Origin: Halictus rubicundus
Taxonomy: Eukaryota; Arthropoda; Insecta; Hymenoptera; Halictidae
Length of the DNA stretch: 64,000 nt
Assembly (NCBI RefSeq): GCF_050948215.1
Contig: NW_027488579.1
Span: 1,054,001 to 1,118,000 of the forward strand
Direction of reading: 5' to 3'
Below are positions 52,256 through 64,000 of this stretch, piece after piece; within the stretch, counting starts at the first letter, position 1; each line of letters begins with the position of its first letter. Below the pieces are notes generated by a model, which was not told where the DNA came from, ran no database searches, and was given only the letters and a program-made list of their open reading frames with translations. The translations under genes were made by a program, and so were the position numbers.

Positions 52256-55200
52256 TATCCTCTATCCTATCCTATCCTCTATCCTATCCTATCCTCTATC
52301 CTGTCCTTTCCTCTATCCTATCCTATCCTCTATCCTATCCTATCCTCTATCCTATCCTATCCTCTATCCTATCCTATCCTCTATCCTATCCTATACTATC
52401 CTATCCTATCCTCTATCCTATCCTATCCTCTATCCTATCCTATCCTCTATCCTATCCTATCCTCTATCCTATCTTATCCTCTATCCTATCCTATCCTCTA
52501 TCCTATCCTATCCTCTATCCTATCCTATCCTCTATAATATCGTATCCTCTATAATATCGTATCCTGTATCCTATCCTGTAATCTTTCCTATCCTATCATT
52601 AATCCTATCCTATCCTCTATTGTCTCCTATCCTCTATCCTATCCAATCCCCTATGTTATCCTCTATCCTATCTTATCCTCTACCCTATCCTATCCTCCAT
52701 CCTATCCTATCCTCTATCCTATAATATCCTCTATCCTATCCAATCCTCTACCGTCTCCTATCCTGTATCCGATCCAATCCCCTATCCTCTATCCTATCCT
52801 ATTCTCTATCCTATCCTCTATCGTATCCTATCCTCTATCCTATCCTATCCTCTATCTTCTCCTATCCTCTATGCTATCCTATCCTCAACCCTATCCTATC
52901 CTCAATTCTATCGTATACTCCATACTATCCTATCCGCTATCCTATCCTATCCTCTATCCTATAATATCCTCTATCCTATCCAATCCTCTATCCTATCCTC
53001 TATCCTCTCCTCTATCCTATCCTATCCTCTATCCTATCCTATCCTCCATCCTATTCTATCCTCTATCCTTTAATATCCTCTATCCTATCCTATTCTCTAT
53101 CCTATCCTCTATCGTATCGTATCCTCTATCCTATCCTATTCTCTATCCTATACTCTATCGTATCGTATCCTCGATCCTATCCTATCCTCAACCCTATCCT
53201 ATCCTCAATTCTATCGTATACTCCATCCTATCCTATCCGCTATTCTATCCTATCCACTATCCTAGAATATCCTCTATCCTATCCAATACTCTATCCTATC
53301 CACTATCCTATAATATCCTCTATCCTATCCAATACTCTATGTTATCCTCTATCCTATCCTATCCTCTATCTTATCCTATCCTCTATCCTATCCTGTCCTC
53401 TTTCCTATCCTATCGTCAACCCTATCCTATCCTCAATTCTATCCTATACTCCATCCTATCCTATCCGCTATCCTATCCTATCCTCTATCCTATAATATCC
53501 TCTATCCTATCCAATCCTCTATCCTATCCTCTATCCTATCCTATCCTCTATCCTATCCTATCCTCTATCCTATCCTATCCTCTATCCGTATCCTATCCGC
53601 TATCCTATCCTATCCTCTATCCTATAATATCCTCTATCCTATCCAATCCTCTATCCTATCCTCTATCCTATCCTATCCTCTATCCTATCCTATCCTCTAT
53701 CCTATCCTATCCTCTATCCTATCCTATCCTCTATCCTATCCTATCCTCTATAATATCGTATCCTCTATAATATCGTATCCTCTATAATATCGTATCCTGT
53801 ATCCTATCCTGTCCTCTTTCCTATCCTATCCTCAATCCTATCCTATCCTCTATCCTTTGGTATCCTCTATCCTATCCAATCATCTATCCTATCCTATCCT
53901 CTATCCTATCCTATCCTCTATCCTATCCTATCCTATATCCTATCCTATCCTCTATCCTATCCTATCCTCTATCCTATCCTATCCTCTATCCTATCCTATC
54001 CTCTATAATATCATATCCTCTATAATATCGTATCCTGTATCCTATCCTGTCCTCTTTCCTATCCTATAATCAATCCTATCCTATCCTCTATCCTATCCAA
54101 TCCCCTATGTTATCCCCTATCCTATCCTATCCTCTATAATATCGTATCCTCTATCATATCCTATCCTCTTTCCTATAATATCATCTATCCTATCCTATCC
54201 TCTATCCTATCCTATCCTCTATCCTAACATATCCTCTATCCTATCCTATCCTCTATCCTATCCTATCCTCTATCCTATCCAATCCTCTATCCTATCCTAT
54301 CCTCTATCCTATCCTATCCTCTATCCTATCCTATCCTCCATCCTATTCTATCCTCTATCCTTTAATATCCTCTATCCTATCCTATTCTCTATCCTATCCT
54401 CTATCGTATCGTATCCTCTATCTTATCCTATTCTCTATCCTATACTCTATCGTATCGTATCCTCGATCCTATCCTATCCTCAACCCTATCCTATCCTCAA
54501 TTCTATCGTATACTCCATCCTATCCTATCCGCTATTCTATCCTATCCACTATCCTAGAATATCCTCTATCCTATCCAATACTCTATCCTATCCACTATCC
54601 TATAATATCCTCTATCCTATCCAATCCGCTATGTTATCCTCTATCCTATCCTATCCTCTATCTTATCCTATCCTCTATCCTATCCTGTCCTCTTTCCTAT
54701 CCTATCGTCAACCCTATCCTATCCTCAATTCTATCCTATACTCCATCCTATCCTATCCGCTATCCTATCCTATCCTCTATCCTATAATATCCTCTATCGT
54801 ATCCAATCCTCTATCCTATCCTCTATCCTATCCTATCCTCTATCCTATCCTATCCTCTATCCTATCCTATCCTCTATCCGTATCCTATCCGCTATCCTAT
54901 CCTATCCTCTATCCTATAATATCCTCTATCCTATCCAATCCTCTATCCTATCCTCTATCCTATCCTCTATCCTATCCTATCCTTTATCCAATCCTATCCT
55001 CTATCCTATCCTATCCTCTATAATATCGTATTCTCTATAATATCGTATCCTGTATCCTATCCTATCCTCTATCCTATCCAATCCTCTATCGTATCCTCTA
55101 TCCTATCCTCTATCCTATCCTATCCTCTATCCTATCCTATCCTCTATCCTATCCTATCCTCCATCCTATCCTATCCTCTATCCTATAATATCCTCTATCC

Positions 55201-55701
55201 TATACAATCCTCTACCGTCTCCTATCCTGTATCCGATCCAATCCCCTATCCTCTATCCTATCCTATTCACTATCCTATCCTCTATCGTATCCTATCCTCT
55301 ATCCTATCCTATCCTCTATCTTCTCCTATCCTCTATCCTATCCTATCCTCAACCCTATCCTATCCTCAATTCTATCGTATACTCCATACTATCCTATCCG
55401 CTATCCTATCCTATCCTCTATCCTATAATATCCTCTATCCTATCCAATCCTCTATCCTATCCTCTATCCTCTCCTCTATCCTATCCTATCCTCTATCCGT
55501 ATCCTATCCGCTATCCTATCCTATCCCCTATCCTATAATATCCTCTATCCTATCCAATCCTCTATCCTATCCTCTATCCTATCCTCTATCCTATCCTATC
55601 CTCCTTCCGTATCCTATCCTGTATCCTATCCTATCCTGTATCCTATCCTATCCTCTACCCTATCCTATCCTCTATCCTATCCTATCCTCTATAATATCGT
55701 A

Positions 55702-56219
55702 TCCTGTATCCTATCCTGTAATTTTTCCTATCCTATCATTAATCCTATCCTATTCTCTATCGTCTCCTATCCTCTATCCTATCCAATCCGCTATGTTATC
55801 CTCTATCCTATCCTATCCTCTATCTTATCCTATCCTCTATCCTATCCTGTCCTCTTTCCTATCCTATCCTCAACCCTATCCTATCCTCAATTCTATCCTA
55901 TACTCCATCCTATCCTATCCGCTATCCTATCCTATCCTCTATCCTATAATATCCTCTATCCTATCCAATCCTCTATCCTATCCTCTATCCTATCCTCTAT
56001 CCTATCCTATCCTCTATCCGTATCCTATCCGCTATCCTATCCTATCCTCTATCCTATAATATCCTCTATCCTATCCAATCCTCTATCCTATCCTCTATCC
56101 TATCCTCTATCCTATCCTATCCTTTATCCTATCCTATCCTCTATCCTATCCTATCCTCTATAATATCGTATCCTCTATAATATCGTATCCTGTATCCTAT
56201 CCTATCCTCTGTCCTGTCC
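55702..56219. repeat. Long-range repeat marked by CTCTGTCCTGTCC, copy 3 of 3
   Basis: Same variant order, with 3964-bp spacing from copy 2 at both the ATGTTATCC unit (51,829/55,793) and the CTCTGTCCTGTCC unit. Confidence 0.8.
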
Positions 56220-59095
56220 TATCCTCTATCCTATCCTATCCTCTATCCTATCCTATCCTCTATCCTGTCCTTTCCTCTATCCTATCCTATCCTCTATCCT
56301 ATCCTATCCTCTATCCTATCCTATCCTCTATCCTATCCTATCCTCTATCCTATCCTATACTATCCTATCCTATCCTCTATCCTATCCTATCCTCTATCCT
56401 ATCCTATCCTCTATCCTATCCTATCCTCTATCCTATCTTATCCTCTATCCTATCCTATCCTCTATAATATCGTATCCTCTATAATATCGTATCCTGTATC
56501 CTATCCTGTAATCTTTCCTATCCTATCATTAATCCTATCCTATCCTCTATTGTCTCCTATCCTCTATCCTATCCAATCCCCTATGTTATCCTCTATCCTA
56601 TCTTATCCTCTATCCTATCCTATCCTCCATCCTATCCTATCCTCTATCCTATAATATCCTCTATCCTATCCAATCCTCTACCGTCTCCTATCCTGTATCC
56701 GATCCAATCCCCTATCCTCTATCCTATCCTATTCTCTATCCTATCCTCTATCGTATCCTATCCTCTATCCTATCCTATCCTCTATCTTCTCCTATCCTCT
56801 ATGCTATCCTATCCTCAACCCTATCCTATCCTCAATTCTATCGTATACTCCATACTATAATATCCTCTATCCTATCCAATCCTCTATCCTATCCTCTATC
56901 CTATCCTCTATCCTATCCTATCCTCTATCCTATCCTATCCTCTATAATATCGTATCCTCTATAATATCGTATCCTCTATAATATCGTATCCTCTATCCTA
57001 TCCTATCCTCCATCCTATCCTATCCTCTATCCTATCCTATCCTCTATAATATCATATCCTCTATAATATCGTATCCTGTATCCTATCCTGTCCTCTTTCC
57101 TATCCTATAATCAATCCTATCCTATCCTCTATCCTATCCAATCCCCTATGTTATCCCCTATCCTATCCTATCCTCTATAATATCGTATCCTCTATCATAT
57201 CCTATCCTCTTTCCTATAATATCATCTATCCTATCCTATCCTCTATCCTATCCTATCCTCTATCCTAACATATCCTCTATCCTATCCTATCCTCGATCCT
57301 ATCCTATCCTCAACCCTATCCTATCCTCAATTCTATCGTATACTCCATCCTATCCTATCCGCTATTCTATCCTATCCACTATCCTAGAATATCCACTATC
57401 CTATCCAATACTCTATCCTATCCACTATCCTATAATATCCTCTATCCTATCCAATACTCTATTCTATCCTATCCTCTATCCTATCCTATCCTCTTTCCTA
57501 TCCTATCCTATATCCTATCCTATCCTCTATCCTATCCTATCCTCTATCCTATCCTATCCTCTATCCTATCCTGTCCTCTTTCCTATCCTATCCTCAACCC
57601 TATCATATCCTCAATTCTATCCTATACTCCATCCTATCCTATCCGGTATCCTATCCTATCCTCTATCCTATAATATCCTCTATCCTATCCAATCCTCTAT
57701 CCTATCCTCTATCCTATCCTCTATCCTATCCTCTATCCTATCCTATCCTCTATCCGTATCCTATCCGCTATCTTATCCTATCCTCTATCCTATAATATCC
57801 TCTATCCTATCCAATCCTCAATCCTATCCTCTATCCTATCCTCTATCCTATCCTATCCTTTATCCTATCCTATCCTCTATCCTATCCTATCCTCTATAAT
57901 ATCGTATCCTCTATAATATCGTATCCTGTATCCTATCCTATCCTCTGTCCTATCCTATCCTCTATCCTATCCTATCCTCTATCCTATCCTATCCTCTATC
58001 CTATCCTATCCTCTATCCTATCCTATCCTCTATAATATCGTATCCTCTATAATATCGTATCCCCTATAATATCGTATCCTGTATCCTATCCTATCCTCTG
58101 TCCTATCCTATCCTCTATCCTATCCTATCCTCTATCCTATCCTATCCTCTATCCTATCCTATCCTCTATCCTGTCCTATCCTCTATCCTATCCTATCCTC
58201 TATCCTATCCTATCCTCTATCCTATCCTATCCTCTATCCTATAATATCCTCTATCCTATCCAATCCTCTATCCTATAATATCCTCTATCCTATCCTATCC
58301 TCTATCCTATCCTATCCTCTATCCTATCCAATCCTCTATTCTATCCTATCCTCTATCCTATCCTATCCTCTATCCTATCCTATCCTCCATCCTATTCTAT
58401 CCTCTATCCTATAATCTCCTCTATCCTATCCTATTCTCTATCCTATCCTCTATCGTATCGTATCCTCTATCCTATCCTATTCTCTATCCTATACTCTATC
58501 GTATCGTATCCTCGATCCTATCCTATCCTCAACCCTATCCTATCCTCAATTCTATCGTATACTCCGTCCTATCCTATCCGCTATCCTATCCTATCCACTA
58601 TCCTATAATATCATCTATCCTATCCAATACTCTATCCTATCCTCTATCCTATCCACTATCGTATCCTATCCTCTATCCTATCATATCCTCTATCCTATCC
58701 TATCCTCTATCCTATCCTATCCTCTATCCTATCCAATCCTCTATCCTATCCTATCCTCTATCCTATCCTATCCTCTATCCTATCCTATCCTATATCCTAT
58801 CCTATCCTCTATCCTATCCTATCCTCTATCCTATCCAATCCTCTATCCTATCCTATCCTCTATCCTATCCTATCCTCTATGCTATCCTATCCTATATCCT
58901 ATCCTATCCTCTATCCTATCCTATCCTCTATCCTATAATATCCTCTATCCTATCCAATCCTCTATCCTATCCTCTATCCTATCCTCTATCCTATCCTATC
59001 CTCTATCCGTATCCTATCCGCTATCCTATCCTATCCTCTATCCTATAATATCCTCTATCCTATCCAATCCTCTATCCTATCCTCTATCCTATCCT

Positions 59096-59145
59096 CTATC
59101 CTATCCTATCCTATCCTATCCTATCCTATCCTATCCTATCCTATC
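59096..59145. repeat. Pure CTATC run, 10 copies
   Basis: Fifty bases of pentamer. It follows a CTCTATCC tract rather than CCAATCCT, so its context differs from the earlier runs. Confidence 0.9.
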
Positions 59146-59568
59146 CTCTATAATATCGTATCCTCTATAATATCGTATCCTGTATCCTATCCTATCCTCT
59201 ATCCTATCCTATCCTCTATCCTATCCTATCCTCTATCCTATCCTATCCTCTATCCTATCCTATCCTCTATCCTATCCTATCCTCTATCCTATCCTATCCT
59301 CTATCCTATCCTATCCTCTATCCTATCCTATCCTCTATCCTATCCTATACTATCCTATCCTATATCCTATCCTATCCTCTATCCTATCCTCTCCTCTATC
59401 CTATCCTATCCTCTATCCTATCCTATCCTCTATCCTATCTTATCCTCTATCCTATCCTATCCTCTATCCTATCCTATCCTCTATCCTATCCTATCCTCTA
59501 TAATATCGTATCCTGTATCCTATCCTGTAATCTTTCCTATCCTATCATTAATCCTATCCTATCCTCTA

Positions 59569-60187
59569 TTGTCTCCTATCCTCTATCCTATCCAATCCCC
59601 TATGTTATCCTCTATCCTATCTTATCCTCTATCCTATCCTATCCTCCATCCTATCCTATCCTCTATCCTATCCAATCTTCTACCGTCTCCTATCCTGTAT
59701 CCGATCCAATCCCCTATCCTCTATCCTATCCTATTCTCTATCCTATCCTCTATCGTATCCTATCCTCTATCCTATCCTATCCTCTATCTTCTCCTATCCT
59801 CTATGCTATCCTATCCTCAACCCTATCCTATCCTCAATTCTATCGTATACTCCATACTATCCTATCCGCTATCCTATCCTATCCTCTATCCTATAATATC
59901 CTCTATCCTATCCAATCCTCTATCCTATCCTCTATCCTATCCTCTATTCTATCCTATCCTCTATCCGTATCCTATCCTCTATCCTATCCTATCCTCTATC
60001 CTATCATATCCTCTGTCCTATCCTATCCTCTATCCTATCCTATCCTCTATCCTATCCTATCCTCTATCCTATCCTATCCTCTATAATATCGTATCCTCTA
60101 TAATATCGTATCCTCTATAATATCGTATCCTGTATCCTATCCTGTCCTCTTTCCTATCGTATCCTCAATCCTATCCTATCCTCTATC
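59569..60187. repeat. Long-range duplicated block, copy at 59.6 kb
   Basis: Matches 41,358-41,993 in variant order and ends at a CTTTGGTATCC unit. The sequence after it (from 60,190) matches that after the 53,857 unit, so the blocks have been recombined with different neighbours. Confidence 0.8.
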
Positions 60188-62471
60188 CTTTGGTATCCTC
60201 TATCCTATCCAATCATCTATCCTATCCTATCCTGTATCCTATCCTATCCTCTATCCTATCCTATCCTATATCCTATCCTATCCTCTATCCTATCCTATCC
60301 TCTATCCTATCCTATCCTCTATCCTATCCTATCCTCTATAATATCATATCCTCTATAATATCGTATCCTGTATCCTATCCTGTCCTCTTTCCTATCCTAT
60401 AATCAATCCTATCCTATCCTCTATCCTATCCAATCCCCTATGTTATCCCCTATCCTATCCTATCCTCTATAATATCGTATCCTCTATCATATCCTATCCT
60501 CTTTCCTATAATATCATCTATCCTATCCTATCCTCTATCCTATCCTATCCTCTATCTTAACATATCCTCTATCCTATCCTATCCTCTATCCTATCCTATC
60601 CTCTATCCTATCCAATCCTCTATCCTATCCTATCCTCTATCCTATCCTATCCTCTATCCTATCCTATCCTCCATCCTATTCTATCCTCTATCCTTTAATA
60701 TCCTCTATCCTATCCTATTCTCTATCCTATCCTCTATCGTATCGTATCCTCTATCCTATCCTATTCTCTATCCTATACTCTATCGTATCGTATCCTCGAT
60801 CCTATCCTATCCTCAACCCTATCCTATCCTCAATTCTATCGTATACTCCATCCTATCCTATCCGCTATCCTATCCTATCCACTATCCTAGAATATCCTCT
60901 ATCCTATCCAATACTCTATCCTATCCACTATCCTATAATATCCTCTATCCTATCCAATACTCTATCCTATCCTATCCTCTATCCTATCCTATCCTCTATC
61001 CTATCCTATCCTATATCCTATCCTATCCTCTATCCTATCCTATCCTCTATCCTATCCTATCCTCTATCCTATCCTGTCCTCTTTCCTATCCTATCCTCAA
61101 CCCTATCCTATCCTCAATTCTATCCTATACTCCATCCTATCCTATCCGCTATCCTATCCTATCCTCTATCCTATAATATCCTCTATCCTATCCAATCCTC
61201 TATCCTATCCTCTATCCTATCCTCTATCCTATCCTCTATCCTATCCTCTATCCTATCCTATCCTCTATCCGTATCCTATCCGCTATCCTATCCTATCCTC
61301 TATCCTATAATATCCTCTATCCTATCCAATCCTCCATCCTATCCTCTATCCTATCCTCTATCCTATCCTATCCTTTATCCTATCCTATCCTCTATCCTAT
61401 CCTATCCTCTATAATATCGTATCCTCTATAATATCGTATCCTGTATCCTATCCTATCCTCTGTCCTATCCTATCCTCTATCCTATCCTATCCTCTATCCT
61501 ATCCTATCCTCTATCCTATCCTATCCTCTATCCTGTCCTATCCTCTATCCTATCCTATCCTCTATCCTATCCTATCCTCTATCCTATAATATCCTCTATC
61601 CTATCCAATCCTCTATCCTATCCTCTATCCTATCCTCTATCCTATAATATCCTCTATCCTATCCTATCCTCTATCCTATCCTATCCTCTATCCTATCCTA
61701 TCCTCCATCCTATTCTATCCTCTATCCTATAATATCCTCTATCCTATCCTATTCTCTATACTATCCTCTATCCTATCCTATCCTCTATCCTATCCTATTC
61801 TCTATCCTATCCTATCCTCTATCCTATCCTATCCTCTATAATATCGTATCCTCTATAATATCATATCCTCTATAATATCGTATCCTGTATCCTATCCTGT
61901 CCTCTTTCCTATCCTATCATCAATCCTATCCTATCCTCTATCCTATCCAATCCCCTATGTTATCCCCTATCCTATCCTATCCTCTATAATATCGTATCCT
62001 CTATCATATCCTATCCTCTTTCCTATAATATCATCTATCCTATCCTATCCTCTATCCTATCCTATCCTCTATCTTAACATATCCTCTATCCTATCCTATC
62101 CTCTATCCTATCCTATCCTCTATCCTATCCAATCCTCTATCCTATCCTATCCTCTATCCTATCCTATCCTCTATCCTATCCTATCCTCCATCCTATTCTA
62201 TCCTCTATCCTATAATCTCCTCTATCCTATCCTATTCTCTATCCTATCCTCTATCGTATCGTATCCTCTATCCTATCCTATTCTCTATCCTATACTCTAT
62301 CGTATCGTATCCTCGATCCTATCCTATCCTCAACCCTATCCTATCCTCAATTCTATCGTATACTCCATCCTATCCTATCCACTATCCTATAATATCCTCT
62401 ATCCTATCCAATACTCTATCCTATCCTATCCTCTATCCTATCCTATCCTCTATCCTATCCTATCCTCTATC

Positions 62472-64000
62472 CTGTCCTATCCTCCATCCTATCCTATCCT
62501 CTATCCTATAATATCATCTATCCTATCCTATTCTCGATCCTATCCTATATTCTATCCTATCCTATCCTCAATTCTTTCCTATGCTCTATCATCTGCTCTA
62601 TCCTCTCCTATCCTCAATCCTATCCTATCCTCTATCCGATCCTATCCTCTATACTATCCAATCCTATATCCTATCCTCTATCCTATCCTATCCTCCATCC
62701 TATCCTATCCTCTATCCTATAATATCATCTATCCTATCCTATCCTCTATCCTATCCTATCCTCTATGCTATCAAATCCCCTATGTTATCCCGTATCCTAT
62801 CCTATCCTCTATAATATCCTATCCTCTATCCTATCCTATCCTCTGTCCTATAATATCCTCTATCCTATCCTATCCTCTATCCTATCCTATCCTCTATCCT
62901 ATCCTATCCTCTATCCTATCCTATCATCTATCCTATCCTATCCTCTATCCTGTTCTATCCTCTATCCTATCCTATCCTCTATCCTATCCTATCCTGTATC
63001 CTATCGCATCCTCTATCCTATCCAATCCTCTACCGTCTCCTATCCTGTATCCGATCCAATCCCCTACCCTCTATCCTATGCTAATCTGTATCCTATCCTC
63101 TATCGTATCCTATCCTCTATCCTATCCTATCCTCTATCTTCTCCTATCCTCTATCCTATCCTATCCTCAACCCTATCCTATCCTCTATCCTATCCTATCC
63201 TCTATCCTATCCTATCCTATATCCTATCCTATCCTCTATCCTATCCTATCCTCTATCCTATCCTATCCTCCATCCTATCCTATCCTCTATCCTATAATAT
63301 CATCTATCCTATCCTATTCTCGATCCTATCCTATATTCTATCCTATCCTATCCTCAATTCTTTCCTATGCTCTATCATCTGCTCTATCCCCTCCTATCCT
63401 CAATCCTATCCTATCCACTATCCGATCCTATCCTCTATCCTATCCAATCCTATATCCTATCCTCTATCCTATCCTATCCTCCATCCTATCCTATCCTCTA
63501 TCCTATAATATCATCTATCCTATCCTATCCTCTATCCTATCCTATCCTCTATGCTATCAAATCCCCTATGTTATCCCGTATCCTATCCTATCCTCTATAA
63601 TATCCTATCCTCTATCCTATCCTATCCTCTGTCCTATAATATCCTCTATCCTATCCTATCCTCTATCCTATCCTATCCTCTATCCTATCCTATCCTCTAT
63701 CCTGTCCTATCCTCCATCCTATCCTATCCTCTATCCTATAACATCATCTATCCTATCCTATTCTCTATACTATCCTATATTCTATCCTATCCTATCCTCA
63801 ATTCTTGCCTATGCTCTATCATCTGCTCTATCCTCTCCTATCCTCAATCCTATCCTATCCTCTATCCGATCCTATCCTCTATCCTATCCAATCCTATATC
63901 CTATCCTCTATCCTATCCTATCCTCCATCCTATCCTATCCTCTATCCTATAATATCATCTATCCTATCCTATCCTCTATCCTATCCTATCCTCTATCCTA
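62472..64000. repeat. Satellite with domain-1 variants and a 786-bp duplication
   Basis: Reappearance of CCTATGCTCTATCATCTGC (62,578; 63,364; 63,807) and TATAATATCATC units after an absence of over 40 kb. Markers recur 786 bp apart (62,581/63,367 and 62,765/63,551). At 63,702 a third partial copy starts, aligned with 62,472, and it is cut by the window end. No gene is seen. Confidence 0.85.

Larger units (their letters stand above)
19008..62471. repeat. 17-bp satellite, domain 2 (more homogeneous)
   Basis: Long runs of consensus 17-mers with a different variant set. CCGTATCCTATCCGC first appears at 19,008-19,022 and last at 61,269-61,283. TATACTCCAT-containing units follow CTCAATTCTATC. CTACCGTCTCC/GTATCCGATCC modules persist. 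CTTTGGTATCC is almost lost, appearing only near 41,994, 53,855 and 60,188. I did not see the CCTATGCTCTATCATCTGC marker here. Shortened 12-bp units (CTATCCTCTATC, one pentamer missing) are common. No gene is present; the longest open frame (36,892-39,180) is the periodic peptide. Confidence 0.95.

Noticed and set aside
102..63952. Numerous + strand open frames of 61-762 codons, starting ATG or TTG, encoding SYPLSYPILYPILSSIL-type repeats
   Set aside because: They are the direct reading of a stop-free 17-bp satellite in three frames. Starts and stops fall only at mutated units (for example TTG in CTTTGGTATCC, TAA in CTATAATATC), overlapping frames encode the same peptide, and no promoter or unique domain exists.
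2883..64000. CRISPR array
   Set aside because: Short direct repeats are contiguous with no unique spacers, there are no cas genes, and the unit is 17 bp.

Overview
The window is almost entirely one satellite-DNA array. About 62 of 64 kb is built from a 17-bp unit, CTCTATCCTATCCTATC on the + strand. This unit is two CTATC pentamers plus one extended CTCTATC. The consensus has no G on the + strand (C7 T7 A3), so the array is extremely strand-asymmetric. I see no protein-coding gene, rRNA, tRNA, CRISPR array, operon or prokaryotic signal that I can support. The long + strand open frames are a by-product of the repeat: 17 is not a multiple of 3 and no phase of the unit contains a stop. All three frames therefore read the same 17-residue periodic peptide (SYPLSYPILYPILSSIL), and frames open and close only at mutated units.

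Organism: a eukaryotic nuclear genome, most likely pericentromeric, subtelomeric or other heterochromatin. The basis is the scale of the array, its nested higher-order repeats and a 24-bp poly(T) tract bordering the only unique insert. The insert keeps many CpG dinucleotides, which argues against a strongly CpG-depleted vertebrate-type genome. I cannot name a taxon; fungus, invertebrate, protist and plant all remain possible.

Layout: (1) 1-833, diverged satellite. (2) 834-2882, a non-satellite island of about 2.05 kb. It has poly(T) on its left edge, an internal tandem duplication (1070-1549), and a cluster of G-run/C-run inverted repeats (1687-2165). It is probably a retroposed or otherwise inserted element lying on the minus strand, but I recognise no family. 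(3) 2883 to about 19,007, satellite domain 1, rich in diverged marker units (CTTTGGTATCC; CCTATGCTCTATCATCTGC) and arranged as higher-order repeats spaced 971, 2413, 3674 and about 4510-4527 bp. (4) About 19,008-62,471, satellite domain 2, more homogeneous. It is marked by CCGTATCCTATCCGC units and scattered pure CTATC pentamer runs, with tandem duplications of 466, 576, 664, 1101, 1311 and about 2.1 kb plus longer-range copies up to 18.2 kb apart. (5) 62,472-64,000, a return to domain-1 variants; the last 300 bp are in the same higher-order phase as the first 300 bp of the window.

No genes work together here. The biology visible is repeat evolution: a pentamer gave a 17-mer, variant-bearing 17-mers formed modules, and modules formed nested tandem duplications. 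Several copy-length differences fall in whole units (17, 51 or 5 bp), as expected from unequal exchange or slippage in register. The most unusual features are the unique island and the clean, near-identical kilobase duplications.
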